From Pseudochrobactrum kiredjianiae (lineage in GTDB: Bacteria > Pseudomonadota > Alphaproteobacteria > Rhizobiales > Rhizobiaceae), in assembly GCF_030362795.1 (NCBI RefSeq), contig NZ_JAUCBM010000007.1, forward strand, positions 1 through 64,000: DNA of 64,000 nucleotides, written 5' to 3'. A program made the translations under genes and the position numbers. Position 1 is the first letter of the stretch; every line of letters begins with the position of its first letter. The notes beneath the pieces were generated by a model, which saw only the letters and a list, made by a program, of their open reading frames with translations, did not search any database and was not told where the DNA came from. This document shows positions 7,542-17,254 of this stretch, in pieces.

Positions 7542-10500
7542 TCAGTTTTTGCCGTAACCACCACCGGTCGGCGTGATAATCGTGAAAGCCTCACCAGCCT
7601 TCAGCACAACCTGATCGCAGCCTTTAAGCACTTCGACAGCACCATCTTGACGACGCACTTCATTGCACCCCAGCTGACCGTCTTCACCGCCTTCAAGACC
7701 GAATGGTCTCACGCGACGATGGCCGGAGAGAATTGCGAATTCCAGCTCCTCCAGTGCGCGAATGGTACGATGTGTACCATTGCCCGCTGTCCATTTACCG
7801 CGACCACCGGAATTTTCACGAATATGGAAATCTTCCAGCATCACAGGGAAACGGGTTTCCAGAATTTCCGGATCGGTCAGACGCGAATTGGTCATATGCG
7901 TATGCACACCATCAGCACCGTTGAAACCAGGCCCCGCAGGCGCACCTGAGCAGATGGTTTCGTAATACTGATATTCGTCATTGCCGAAGGTAAGATTGTT
8001 CATCGTGCCCTGTGCCGCAGCCATGGCCTTGGTCGCACCAAACAAACAATTGGTAACCGCCTGACTAACTTCCACATTGCCTGCTACGACAGCAGCCGGA
8101 TAATGCGGTGACAGCATCGAGCCTTCCGGCACTATGATTTTAATCGGACGCAGACAACCGGCATTCATCGGGATATCGCCGTCCACCAGCACGCGGAAGA
8201 CGTAGAGCACTGCCGCACGGGTCACCGGTTGCGGAGCATTGAAATTATCAGGACGCTGTTCAGATGTACCACTGAAATCAACCGTTGCTTCACGCTTCAC
8301 ACGATCAATCGTCACGCTCACGACAATCTTGCTGCCCTGATCCAATTCGTACGTGAACTGACCATCCGGCAATTGATCCAGCACACGGCGCACGCTTTCA
8401 GCAGCATTATCCTGCACATGCCCCATATAGGCTTTCACCACATCCTCACCGAAATGCACAATCATTTTGCGCAGTTCAGTGACGCCTTTTTCATTGGCCG
8501 CAATCTGAGCCTTCAGATCATTGACGTTCTGGAGAAGATTACGCACCGGATATTTGGCACCGTTGAGCAGATCGCCCAAAGCGTCTTCGCGGAACTGTCC
8601 CTGATCGACCAGTTTGAAATTGTCGATATAGACACCTTCCTGCTCAATATTCACCGCCAAAGGTGACATTGAACCTGGTGCAATACCGCCGATATCGGCA
8701 TGGTGACCACGGCTGGCAACCCAAAAACGAATCTCGGTCTGCTCATCGTCAAAGACCGGCGTACAAACCGTCAGATCCGGCAGATGCGTACCGCCATTAT
8801 AAGGTGCGTTAATCAGGAAAACGTCACCCGGCTTAATCACCGGATTTTCACGGATAGCGGTAGCAACAGAAGCATCCATAGAACCCAGATGCACCGGCAT
8901 ATGCGGTGCATTGGCAACCAGATTGCCCGCTGCATCAAAGACCGCGCAGGAAAAATCAAGGCGCTCTTTAATGTTCACCGAATAAGCGGTGTTCTGCAAA
9001 GTCACGCCCATCTGTTCAGCAATCGACATGAACAGATTGTTGAAAATCTCCAGCATCACCGGATCAGCGTCAGTACCGATAGCAACGCGCTGCGGCAAAG
9101 CCTTGATACGGGTCAGCACCACATGGTCATGCTCGGTCAGGCGTGCCTGCCAACCATCTTCAATGATAATGGTCTGGTTTTTCTCAATAATAATTGCAGG
9201 GCCGGTTACGGTCTGCCCGCGCTGCATCGTTTCACGCACCACAACAGCTGCATCATGGAATGCACCTTGCGAATAGAAGCGTGTCTGGCGATCAGCCTTT
9301 GCTTCGGATGCTTCGCCAATGCTGCTTGCGGCTTCACCCTCACCGGCACCACCGCCGACAGTTTCCAGCTCAACAGCATCAATAACCAGCGCTTTATTTT
9401 CCGCAATGAAACCGAAACGACGCTTATGCGCAGCTTCAAATTCAGCACGCAGGCGCTGCGCCGTATCAACCGCCGGATAAGTTGCTTCAATCGAGAGAAC
9501 AGTATCCGTGCCCGCATAACGGATATGGGCACGCAAATGCTTGGTAATAACCTGCTCTTCCACGCCCTGCGCAGTGAGTTCTGCCACACATTCTGCGGCC
9601 AGTTCGGCACCAAGACGCTGCAATTCGGCAGGCGCATCCGCATTCAGATCAACACCCAGCGCCTTCTGGCGCGTGGCGCGGATATCCGCCAAGCCCATGC
9701 CATAGGCAGACAACAGACCGGACATCGGATGCAACAGGATATTCTTCATCCCCAGCGCATCAGCAACCAGACAAGCATGCTGACCACCGGCACCGCCAAA
9801 ACAGCTCAACGCATAACGGGTTACGTCATAGCCGCGCTGTACGGAGATTTTCTTGATCGCTTCAACCATATTGGCAACAGCAATACGGATGAAACCGTCT
9901 GCCACGCTTTCCGGTGTGCGATCATCGCCGGTTTCATTGGCCATCTGCGTGAAAAGTGCGCGAACACGCTCCACATCCAACGGCTTGTCCTGTTCCGGAC
10001 CAAAGATCGAAGGGAAATAATCCGGAATCAATTTGCCGAGCATCACATTGGCATCGGTCACAGCCAGCGGACCACCATTGCGATAGCAGGCAGGGCCCGG
10101 ATTGGCACCAGCGGAATCAGGACCAACACGGAAGCGACCGGCATCAAAATGCAGAATGGAGCCACCGCCCGCTGCCACTGTGTGGATAAGCATCATCGGC
10201 GCACGAACACGCACACCGGCCACTTCGGTTTCAAAAGCGCGTTCATATTCGCCGTCAAAATGCGCCACATCTGTCGATGTACCGCCCATGTCAAAGCCGA
10301 TAACCTGACCAAAACCGGCAGTTTCGCCGGTACGCGCCAGACCAACCACACCACCGGCTGGGCCGGAGAGAATAGCGTCTTTGCCCTGAAACATATCTGC
10401 AGCCGTCAGACCACCGGAGGACATCATGAACATCACACGGGCGCCGGTGCGCTCAACATCCAGCTCACGGGAAACCTGCGCCACATAACGGCGCAAAACC

Positions 10501-11171
10501 GGTGACAAATAGGCATCAACAACGGTCGTATCACCACGGCCAACCAGCTTAATCAGCGGCGACACTTCATGGCTGACGGAGACCTGCTCAATACCGAGAT
10601 CGCGGGCAATTTTAGCAACGGAAGCTTCATGCGCAGGGAATTTATAGGCATGCATGAACACGATAGCGACAGCATTATAGCCCTCAGCTTTCAACGCGCG
10701 CAGTGCTGATTCTGCCTGGTTCAAATCCAGCGGCAATTCAGTGCTGCCATCAGCCAGCACACGTTCATCAATCTCAACAACACGGTCATAAAGCGCTTCC
10801 GGCTTGATGATCTCAGTGGCGAAAATATTCTTGCGTTCCTGATAACCGATACGCAGTGCGTCGCGGAAACCTTTGGTAGTAACCAGCGCCAGCTTTTCGC
10901 CTTTGCGCTCAAGCAGCGCATTGGTGGCAACAGTTGTGCCCATGCGCACTTCATCAATCGCACCGGTCGGCACCGGCTCACCGGCTTTCAAGCCCAGATG
11001 CAGGCGAATCCCCTGAACAGCAGCGTCTTTATAGGCAGAAGGATTCTCCGACAGCACTTTGCGCGCATGGAGATTACCCTGCGGGTCACGGCCGATAACA
11101 TCCGTAAATGTGCCGCCACGATCAATCCAGAAGTCCCAGGCCCCTGAAATTTCTTGTGTCGCTGCGCTCAT
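7542..11171 (-). CDS. Fused hydantoinase A/B protein, ATP-dependent 5-oxoprolinase-like
   Basis: This 1209-residue protein joins the HyuA and HyuB families, as in ATP-dependent 5-oxoprolinase (OplAH), which opens 5-oxoproline to glutamate, and N-methylhydantoinases. The Hydant_A_N domain starts at about residue 12 ([15 protein letters not shown]). The ATP-binding Hydantoinase_A core carries [17 protein letters not shown] and [19 protein letters not shown]. HyuB begins near residue 720 ([20 protein letters not shown]) and ends with GGGYG. The length fits OplAH. The chosen ATG has GAGGGAG upstream; a longer in-frame start 59 codons earlier would run into the divergent promoter and adds no family sequence. 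It is transcribed away from the MarR gene and the peptide importer, suggesting use on cyclised or pyroglutamyl products of imported peptides. The exact substrate is not proven. Confidence 0.9.
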   Translation of the reverse strand: MSAATQEISGAWDFWIDRGGTFTDVIGRDPQGNLHARKVLSENPSAYKDAAVQGIRLHLGLKAGEPVPTGAIDEVRMGTTVATNALLERKGEKLALVTTKGFRDALRIGYQERKNIFATEIIKPEALYDRVVEIDERVLADGSTELPLDLNQAESALRALKAEGYNAVAIVFMHAYKFPAHEASVAKIARDLGIEQVSVSHEVSPLIKLVGRGDTTVVDAYLSPVLRRYVAQVSRELDVERTGARVMFMMSSGGLTAADMFQGKDAILSGPAGGVVGLARTGETAGFGQVIGFDMGGTSTDVAHFDGEYERAFETEVAGVRVRAPMMLIHTVAAGGGSILHFDAGRFRVGPDSAGANPGPACYRNGGPLAVTDANVMLGKLIPDYFPSIFGPEQDKPLDVERVRALFTQMANETGDDRTPESVADGFIRIAVANMVEAIKKISVQRGYDVTRYALSCFGGAGGQHACLVADALGMKNILLHPMSGLLSAYGMGLADIRATRQKALGVDLNADAPAELQRLGAELAAECVAELTAQGVEEQVITKHLRAHIRYAGTDTVLSIEATYPAVDTAQRLRAEFEAAHKRRFGFIAENKALVIDAVELETVGGGAGEGEAASSIGEASEAKADRQTRFYSQGAFHDAAVVVRETMQRGQTVTGPAIIIEKNQTIIIEDGWQARLTEHDHVVLTRIKALPQRVAIGTDADPVMLEIFNNLFMSIAEQMGVTLQNTAYSVNIKERLDFSCAVFDAAGNLVANAPHMPVHLGSMDASVATAIRENPVIKPGDVFLINAPYNGGTHLPDLTVCTPVFDDEQTEIRFWVASRGHHADIGGIAPGSMSPLAVNIEQEGVYIDNFKLVDQGQFREDALGDLLNGAKYPVRNLLQNVNDLKAQIAANEKGVTELRKMIVHFGEDVVKAYMGHVQDNAAESVRRVLDQLPDGQFTYELDQGSKIVVSVTIDRVKREATVDFSGTSEQRPDNFNAPQPVTRAAVLYVFRVLVDGDIPMNAGCLRPIKIIVPEGSMLSPHYPAAVVAGNVEVSQAVTNCLFGATKAMAAAQGTMNNLTFGNDEYQYYETICSGAPAGPGFNGADGVHTHMTNSRLTDPEILETRFPVMLEDFHIRENSGGRGKWTAGNGTHRTIRALEELEFAILSGHRRVRPFGLEGGEDGQLGCNEVRRQDGAVEVLKGCDQVVLKAGEAFTIITPTGGGYGKN

Positions 11172-11296
11172 TATCGACTCCCTCACAAAATTTATGCCGT
11201 TACGCGAAATGTTTATTGTAAAACATAGTTTCATTTTATTGACAAAATGTCGATAAGATGGTGACATAAAATACACAGGATTGGGAGACTGGCAAT
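11172..11296. promoter_or_regulatory. Divergent promoter region, hyuAB / marR
   Basis: This 125-base gap contains the promoters of both divergent genes. A TTGACA -35-like element at 11239-11244 points toward the MarR gene, but its -10 box is not clear. The AT-rich sequence around it (11210-11275) is the likely place for a MarR operator; no clean dyad was identified. Confidence 0.4.
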
Positions 11297-11893
11297 ATGA
11301 GCAGGAAAAAATCGCCGCCAACGGCACAGCAGAATGATGAGCCGTCAATGGCTGAAGTCAGCTTGCCTAAGCATTTGCGGCCTGTTCCGTCCATCGGCCC
11401 TATTGTTTCTTCCGCACATCTGGCTGAAGGCGGCTCCACCGCTTTGTCAGAAGTGGAATATGGTTTGATTCTTGCGTCCCATGCATTCTCCCGCTGGATG
11501 GTACGCTGCATGGCCGCTGCCGGACTGCCAGGTCTCTCCCCGATTGAAATTCTGATCCTGCATTCAATCCGCCACCGCGGACGTGAAAAGAAGCTTGCGG
11601 ATATTTGTCTGGTTCTGGATATTGAAGACACGCATATTGCGACTTACGCCCTGCGTAAGCTGGAAAATGCCGGTCTATTGACCACCGGCAAAGCCGCAAA
11701 AGAAAAAACAGTCCGTATTACCGATAAGGGCGCTGAAGCCTGTGCGCGTTATGCGCAAATCCGTGAAAGTCTGCTCGTGGATTCAACGGCCAATGCCCGC
11801 CCTTCGGAAGAAACCCTGTCTGAAGTTGCGGCACTGCTGCGTTTCATGTCGGGTGCATTTAATCAGGCAGCCCGCTCTGCCATTACACTATAA
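11297..11893 (+). CDS. MarR-family winged-helix transcriptional regulator
   Basis: This is a 198-residue MarR-type regulator with a winged helix at about 60-150. The recognition region includes [38 protein letters not shown] and a wing ending [10 protein letters not shown]. The first 50 residues are a low-complexity extension. It resembles the uncharacterised COG5631-type predicted regulators of alphaproteobacteria. It is divergent from the hydantoinase-family gene and sits directly in front of the peptide ABC importer, so it most likely controls one or both. The following gene starts within 12 bases of its stop, so the regulator and transporter are probably co-transcribed. Confidence 0.85.
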   Translation: MSRKKSPPTAQQNDEPSMAEVSLPKHLRPVPSIGPIVSSAHLAEGGSTALSEVEYGLILASHAFSRWMVRCMAAAGLPGLSPIEILILHSIRHRGREKKLADICLVLDIEDTHIATYALRKLENAGLLTTGKAAKEKTVRITDKGAEACARYAQIRESLLVDSTANARPSEETLSEVAALLRFMSGAFNQAARSAITL

Positions 11894-11904
11894 GGATGAC
11901 CGGA

Positions 11905-13755
11905 GTGAACGACGCGCAGCTTCGCCAATCAGCTGAAACCCAGCCTTTGCTGGAGGTCACAGATCTCTCGGTAGAGTTCGGCACCGCACGGGTGGTGGAC
12001 GGGCTGAGCTTCTCTGTCCGCTCTGGCCGCACTCTGGCAATTGTCGGCGAGTCCGGCTCCGGCAAATCCATCACATCCCTGTCGGTCATGCGTCTGGCAG
12101 ATATGCTGGGTGCAAAATTCCCTGAAGGCAAAATCCTGTTCACTGGCTCGCAAGGTCAGATGAACCTGCTGGAAACCGAGCAGAAAACCATGCGCGGTAT
12201 TCGTGGCAAAGAAATTGCCATGATCTTTCAGGAGCCGATGACTTCACTCAATCCGGTCTTCACCATTGGCGACCAGATTGCCGAAGTGCTGATGCTGCAC
12301 GAAAAGCTGGGCAAGAAAGCAGCGCTTAAAGAAGGCCAACGCCTGCTTGAAATGGTACGCCTGCCGGATGCGCAGGGCATGCTCAGCCGCTTCCCGCACC
12401 AGCTTTCCGGCGGTATGCGCCAGCGCGTTATGATCGCGATGGCGCTTGCCTGCCGTCCGAAATTGCTGATTGCCGACGAGCCGACCACGGCACTCGATGT
12501 GACTATTCAGGCGCAGATTCTGCATATTATCCGCGATCTCCAGAAAGAACTGGAAATGGCTGTGATCTTCATCACCCATGATATGGGCGTTGTTGCAGAA
12601 ATGGCTGATGATGTGGTGGTGATGTGGAAGGGTAAAAAGGTAGAGGAAGGCGCGGTCAACGATATTTTCGCCAATCCGCAGCATCCCTATACCCAAACCC
12701 TGCTATCCGCAGTGCCAAAACTTGGCAGCATGGCCGGTGAGGACTTCCCGAAACGTATGCCGGTCACAGTGCTGGAAGATGGCAAACCGGTTCTTGTCGG
12801 TGAAACCCGTATTCAGGACACCGCCCGTCTGGATCAGCCACCGCTGCTGTCAGTCCGTGATCTCTCCGTGCGCTTTTACATTAAAAAGAATATGTTTGGC
12901 CGCACAACGCATGTGTGTAACGCCGTATCACAGGTCAGTTTTGACATTCATCCGGGCGAAACACTGGCTCTGGTTGGTGAATCCGGCTCCGGCAAATCCA
13001 CCATCGGCCGCACGATCCAGCAATTGCAGAACCCGCTTTCCGGCGATATGCGCTTTAACGGCAAAGCCTTCTCGAAAATGAGTTCGGCTGAGCGCTTCCG
13101 TATGCGTCAGGAAGTACAATATATTTTTCAAGATCCGTTTGCGTCGCTCGATCCGCGCAAAACCATCCGTTTCTCGATTGCCGAACCGATCCGTACCCAC
13201 GGCCTCATCCTTGATGAAGCAGCGATCACCAAGCGCGTTGATGAATTGCTGGAGCGCGTCGGTTTGAGTTCTGCCGTTGCCGGACGTTATCCGCATGAGT
13301 TTTCCGGTGGTCAGCGTCAGCGTGTATGTATTGCCCGCGCCCTTGCTTCCAATCCAAAACTGATCATCGCCGATGAGGCGCTGTCTGCGCTCGACGTATC
13401 CATTCAGGCGCAGATCATCAACCTGTTTATGGATTTGCAGAAAGAGCACGGCCTCGCTTATCTCTTCATCAGCCATGACATGGCTGTGGTTGAGAAGATG
13501 AGCCATCGCGTTGCTGTGCTTTATCTTGGCCAGATCATGGAACTGGGCTCACGTCGTCAGGTGTTTGAAACACCGTCCCATGATTATACACGCCGCCTGC
13601 TCTCTGCTGTTCCTGTTGCCGATCCGCTGGCACGCACCAATCGCGCTATGCTGGAAGGTGAAATTCCAAGCACAACGCGCCGGATCGAAGACAAGCCGGT
13701 GATCTGGCAGCATGAAGAAATTGCAAAAGGGCATTTCATTGCCCGCAATGCATAA
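11905..13755 (+). CDS. Peptide ABC transporter, fused two-domain ATPase (DppD-DppF/GsiA type)
   Basis: This 616-residue protein contains two complete oligopeptide-type ABC domains in one chain, as in GsiA. Each half has Walker A GESGSGKS (near residues 50 and 360) and a signature (LSGGMRQRV in the first, FSGGQRQRV in the second). Walker B reads ADEPTTALD in the first and ADEALSALD in the second; the Pro-to-Ala change also occurs in other GsiA-like proteins. Each half ends with the oligopeptide ABC extension (QHPYTQTLLSAVP and SHDYTRRLLSAVP). The GTG at 11905 is preferred because AAGGA lies 8 bases upstream; an ATG at 11896 has no usable ribosome site. It energises the two permeases encoded downstream. 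Confidence 0.93.
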   Translation: MNDAQLRQSAETQPLLEVTDLSVEFGTARVVDGLSFSVRSGRTLAIVGESGSGKSITSLSVMRLADMLGAKFPEGKILFTGSQGQMNLLETEQKTMRGIRGKEIAMIFQEPMTSLNPVFTIGDQIAEVLMLHEKLGKKAALKEGQRLLEMVRLPDAQGMLSRFPHQLSGGMRQRVMIAMALACRPKLLIADEPTTALDVTIQAQILHIIRDLQKELEMAVIFITHDMGVVAEMADDVVVMWKGKKVEEGAVNDIFANPQHPYTQTLLSAVPKLGSMAGEDFPKRMPVTVLEDGKPVLVGETRIQDTARLDQPPLLSVRDLSVRFYIKKNMFGRTTHVCNAVSQVSFDIHPGETLALVGESGSGKSTIGRTIQQLQNPLSGDMRFNGKAFSKMSSAERFRMRQEVQYIFQDPFASLDPRKTIRFSIAEPIRTHGLILDEAAITKRVDELLERVGLSSAVAGRYPHEFSGGQRQRVCIARALASNPKLIIADEALSALDVSIQAQIINLFMDLQKEHGLAYLFISHDMAVVEKMSHRVAVLYLGQIMELGSRRQVFETPSHDYTRRLLSAVPVADPLARTNRAMLEGEIPSTTRRIEDKPVIWQHEEIAKGHFIARNA

Positions 13756-13798
13756 GATTAAAGACCTGTTTCATTTTTACAAAAGGGGAGTCTAAATT

Positions 13799-15331
13799 AT
13801 GAAGCTTAAAGCATTATTCACAGCGCTGACTGTTGGCACAGCATTAACTGCTGTCGCCCTGTCATCCGCACCGGCATTTGCTGCCGGTAAAATGACCGTA
13901 TCCTCGCCGCAGGATCCGGGCAGCTGGGATCCGATTGACACATTTCTGGTCAATTGGTCATCCGTAGCCACCAATATTTATGACGGTCTGGTCTATCGCG
14001 GCCCTGACCTGAAAATCGTACCGGCGCTCGCCACATCGTGGGAAGAACTGGACGAAGGCAAGCGTATCCGCTTCAACCTGCGTGAGAATGTAAAGTTCCA
14101 CAATGGCGAGCCTTTCAATGCGGAAGCTGTCAAATTCACCTTTGAGCGTCTGCTCGGTGATGAAGGTGCCAAAGGCCCCCAGCGCTCCAACTATGTCGCG
14201 ATTGAAAAAATCGAAGTGATCGACGACAAAACTGTCGATTTTCATCTGAAAGCAACCGATCCGGTTCTGATGACCAAGCTCGCCGGCTATGGCGCGATGA
14301 TCGTTCCGCCAAAATATATTCAGGAAAAAGGCGATGATTTCTTCAACGCCAATCCAGTTGGTACCGGCCCGTTCAAACTCGTAAGCTATAAGCCAAAAGT
14401 CGGCATTCAGCTGGAAGCTTTTGCTGACCATTGGGGCGGCGCTCCAAAGCTGTCTGAACTTGAATATCGCTTCATCACCGAGCCATCGACCGCCGTTGCG
14501 GAATTGCAGGCAGGCCGCGTTGATCTGGTGATCCCGCCGACAATTCCGATCGGCATGATTCAGACCATTGAAGCTGACCCTAAACTGGCGATTGTTACCA
14601 CTGCGGGTCCGACCGTCTATTCCCTGCGCTACAATACCCGTACCGGCATTACGGCTGATGAACGCGTGCGCAAAGCGCTGATCCTTGGTGTTGACCGTGA
14701 CACCATTATCAAGTCCATTCTTGGTGGTCAGGCAGAACCGATTGCCAGCCTTCAGGGTGCCCTCTCCTTCGGTTATGACGCGGATATGAAACCGCTGCCA
14801 TATGATCCGGAAGGTGCGAAGAAGCTTCTGGCAGAAGCCGGTGTAAAGCCGGGTGCAGCCGTACAGATCGACATTCGCGGTAATGACGCAACTTTCAATG
14901 AAGTTGTGCAGGCTGTTTCCAGCTATCTGCAGATCATTGGCGTCAATGCGACCATCAAACCATATGAAACCAACGTATTGCTGAATGACATTATCCCGCA
15001 GGGCAAAACCGGCGCGATGTTCCAGCAGTCATGGGGCGGCTGGACATTCGATTACGATAACACAGCTTATTCCATGTATCACGTTGGTGAAAAGTGGAAC
15101 CCGTATGACGATGACGCGAAAATGAATGAGCTGCTGGAATCCCAGCGTGCCATCACGGATCGTGCGAAACGCGAAGAAATCCTCAAGGAAATCGCGAAAT
15201 ACGCAGCTGACCGCGCATTGGAAATGCCGCTTTACAATCTCAAAGCGATTTACGGCATCAATAAGCGCGTGAAGAATTTTGTGCCGGCACCAGACAGCCG
15301 TCTGCGCCTCACCGAAGTCAGCGTTGACTAA
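13799..15331 (+). CDS. Peptide ABC transporter substrate-binding protein (SBP_bac_5)
   Basis: This is a 510-residue periplasmic binding protein of the DppA/OppA family 5. The Sec signal peptide ends at about residue 28 (ALSSAPAFA/AGK). Family features are GSWDPIDTFLVNWSSVATNIYDGL near the mature N-terminus, VKFTFERLLGDEG and NPVGTGPFKLVSY. GGGGAG upstream supports the start. It is the third gene of the importer operon. About 138 bases follow before the permease, containing a branched RNA structure that could separate high-level binding-protein expression from the rest. The ligand is likely a peptide or peptide-like compound, judging from the M14 peptidase in the same operon. Confidence 0.93.
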   Translation: MKLKALFTALTVGTALTAVALSSAPAFAAGKMTVSSPQDPGSWDPIDTFLVNWSSVATNIYDGLVYRGPDLKIVPALATSWEELDEGKRIRFNLRENVKFHNGEPFNAEAVKFTFERLLGDEGAKGPQRSNYVAIEKIEVIDDKTVDFHLKATDPVLMTKLAGYGAMIVPPKYIQEKGDDFFNANPVGTGPFKLVSYKPKVGIQLEAFADHWGGAPKLSELEYRFITEPSTAVAELQAGRVDLVIPPTIPIGMIQTIEADPKLAIVTTAGPTVYSLRYNTRTGITADERVRKALILGVDRDTIIKSILGGQAEPIASLQGALSFGYDADMKPLPYDPEGAKKLLAEAGVKPGAAVQIDIRGNDATFNEVVQAVSSYLQIIGVNATIKPYETNVLLNDIIPQGKTGAMFQQSWGGWTFDYDNTAYSMYHVGEKWNPYDDDAKMNELLESQRAITDRAKREEILKEIAKYAADRALEMPLYNLKAIYGINKRVKNFVPAPDSRLRLTEVSVD

Positions 15332-15341
15332 TACAACAATA

Positions 15342-15439
15342 ACCGCGCCGGATAAGCATTTCGCAGCCAAATGGCAACATTTGGCGACAGCGATAATGCG
15401 CCAAACAAAAAACAGAGCGAAGCTCTGGGTCGGCGCGGT
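15342..15439 (+). ncRNA. Branched structured RNA element between binding-protein and permease genes
   Basis: The sequence can fold into a three-way junction. The outer stem is ACCGCGCCG (15342-15350) with CGGCGCGGT (15431-15439). Arm 1 is GCATTTCGC with GCGATAATGC (one bulge), topped by GCCAAATG-GCAA-CATTTGGC, which has a GNRA tetraloop. Arm 2 is CAGAGC-GAA-GCTCTG. All stems were read directly; there is no U-tract after the structure, so it is not a simple terminator. It may stabilise or process the operon mRNA. It is not a known family that I recognise. Confidence 0.5.
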
Positions 15440-15469
15440 ATTTCCTTGATCTTATAAAGGATAAGAATT

Positions 15470-16393
15470 TTGGCCGGGTTTCTGATCAAACGAATTTTAC
15501 AGGCGATCTTTGTCGTCATTGTCGTGACTTTGACCGTCGCTTTCGCAATCCGTATGACCGGTGATCCGGCACTGATGCTGACACAGGGTGCGGGCAGTGT
15601 GACTGAAGCCGATCTGGAGCGCATCCGTGAAGGTTTGGGCTTAAATCAGCCTTTCCTTGTGCAATATATGAACTTCATCAAAGGCTTGTTCACGCTGGAT
15701 TTCGGACGCAGCTTTCTTGGCGGCACACCGGTTTCCCTGCTGATTAAAGATGCCCTGCCCGCAACTTTGCTGCTGGCTTTTGCATCCATGGCCGTATCCA
15801 TCATTATCTCAATCCCGCTCGGCATTAAAGCCGCGGTATCGTGTGGCAAATGGGCGGATCAGCTGATCCGTATCCTGTCGCTTGTCGGCCTGTCCTTCCC
15901 GAATTTCTGGCTGGCAACTATGCTGGTGCTGCTTTTCGCCGTTGGTCTGCAGTGGCTGCCGCCAAGTGGCATGGACGGATTTGCAAGCTTCATTATGCCT
16001 GCGGTAACGATGGGGATTATCCTCACTGCCACCAATGTGCGTCTGGTGCGTACTTCCATGCTCGAGACCCTGCAATCGCAGTATATTATGGTCGCTCGTG
16101 CTAAAGGCTTGAGTGAAAACAAAGTGCTGTACAAACATGCACTGCGTAATTGCGCTATTCCGCTGATTACCTATTTCGGCCTGCAATTCGGCGGTCTGCT
16201 CGGTGGCATTGTGGTCGTTGAACGGGTGTTCAACTGGCCTGGCATGGGCACTCTGGCTTTCGATGCCGTTTCCGGTCGTGATTATCCGGTTCTTCAGGCA
16301 AGTATCACCGTGCTGTCGCTTATGATTATCGGTGTCAATCTTCTGGTCGATATTGCCTATGGCCTTGTCGATCCACGCATCCGGACGGAGTAG
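15470..16393 (+). CDS. Peptide ABC transporter permease (DppB type)
   Basis: This 307-residue inner-membrane permease belongs to the DppB/OppB family. The first helix begins right after the start (FLIKRILQAIFVVIVVTLTV), and the typical motifs DPALMLTQGAGSVTEADLERI, LGLNQPFLVQY and the EAA loop (ARAKGLSENKVLYKHALRN) follow. There are six predicted membrane segments. The start is TTG, with AAAGGA about 9 bases upstream. It forms the channel with the next gene, from which it is separated by 3 bases. Confidence 0.93.
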   Translation: MAGFLIKRILQAIFVVIVVTLTVAFAIRMTGDPALMLTQGAGSVTEADLERIREGLGLNQPFLVQYMNFIKGLFTLDFGRSFLGGTPVSLLIKDALPATLLLAFASMAVSIIISIPLGIKAAVSCGKWADQLIRILSLVGLSFPNFWLATMLVLLFAVGLQWLPPSGMDGFASFIMPAVTMGIILTATNVRLVRTSMLETLQSQYIMVARAKGLSENKVLYKHALRNCAIPLITYFGLQFGGLLGGIVVVERVFNWPGMGTLAFDAVSGRDYPVLQASITVLSLMIIGVNLLVDIAYGLVDPRIRTE

Positions 16394-16396
16394 AAA

Positions 16397-17254
16397 ATGG
16401 CCGCGAAAACTTCCTCTTCCCTGCTGTTCTCCCGCCTGCTCAGCCTTGAATTTATTCTCGGTGTCGGCCTGACAGCCATTATCTGTCTGGCTGTGCTGTT
16501 CTCCGGCCTGCTGTTTCCTGATGGCGGAGAAAAGATTGATCTGATGGCGCGCCTCACGCCGCCATTCACTAATATGTCCCATATTTTCGGCACCGATCCG
16601 CTCGGCCGTGATGTGCTGGCACGCGTTGTCACCGGTGGTAAAATCTCGCTGCTAGTCGGTTTCGTATCCGTTGCAGGTGCTGTGGTATTCGGTGTCCTCA
16701 TGGGGCTGATTGCCGGTTACTATCGCGGTTTCTGGGATATGGTGGTGATGCGCTTTGCTGACGTGCAGTTGGCGCTGCCTTTCATCTTGCTGGCGATTAC
16801 CTTTATTGCCATTGTCGGCGGCGGCCTGATGAACACCATCATCCTGCTGATCGTTTCTCAATGGGTGCAATATGCACGTCTGGTGCGCGGCTCGGTATTG
16901 GCGCTGCGAGAGCGTGAGTTCATTCTCTCCGCCCGTGCTATCGGCGTAAGAGACTGGCGCATTATCTTCCAGCATCTGCTGCCGAACCTGCTCGGACCGG
17001 TGATTGTGCTGATGACGCTGAATGTTGCCAATAATATTCTGCTGGAATCCAGCCTGACCTTCTTAGGCCTTGGTGTTGATCCGACGATTCCGAGCTGGGG
17101 TGGTATGCTGGCCGATGGCCGTACTTATCTGCAAACTGCATGGTGGGTCAGTGTTTTCCCAGGTCTGGCAATTTTGCTGACAGTTCTTGGTCTCAATCTT
17201 CTGGGCGACTGGCTGCGTGACAGCCTTGATCCGACAGGGAGAACCTCACGATGA
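16397..17254 (+). CDS. Peptide ABC transporter permease (DppC type)
   Basis: This is a 285-residue permease of the DppC/OppC family. It has an N-terminal helix at about 15-40, the FGTDPLGRDVLARV signature of the OppC N-terminal domain, and the EAA loop SARAIGVRDWRIIFQHLLPN. Membrane segments alternate to the C-terminal GLNLLGDWLRDSLDP motif. A GGAG site precedes the ATG. The last 4 bases overlap the start of the M14 peptidase gene (ATGA), so translation of the two is coupled. Confidence 0.93.
   Translation: MAAKTSSSLLFSRLLSLEFILGVGLTAIICLAVLFSGLLFPDGGEKIDLMARLTPPFTNMSHIFGTDPLGRDVLARVVTGGKISLLVGFVSVAGAVVFGVLMGLIAGYYRGFWDMVVMRFADVQLALPFILLAITFIAIVGGGLMNTIILLIVSQWVQYARLVRGSVLALREREFILSARAIGVRDWRIIFQHLLPNLLGPVIVLMTLNVANNILLESSLTFLGLGVDPTIPSWGGMLADGRTYLQTAWWVSVFPGLAILLTVLGLNLLGDWLRDSLDPTGRTSR

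Noticed and set aside
8700-10505. A 601-codon open frame on the plus strand opposite the HyuA-HyuB gene
   Set aside because: It lies wholly antisense to a gene with clear family motifs, is rich in His/Arg/Thr/Ile as expected of a shadow frame, and shows no domain.
11896-11904. ATG at 11896 as the start of the fused ATPase
   Set aside because: It directly follows the previous stop and lacks a ribosome site, while GTG at 11905 has AAGGA at 8 bases.
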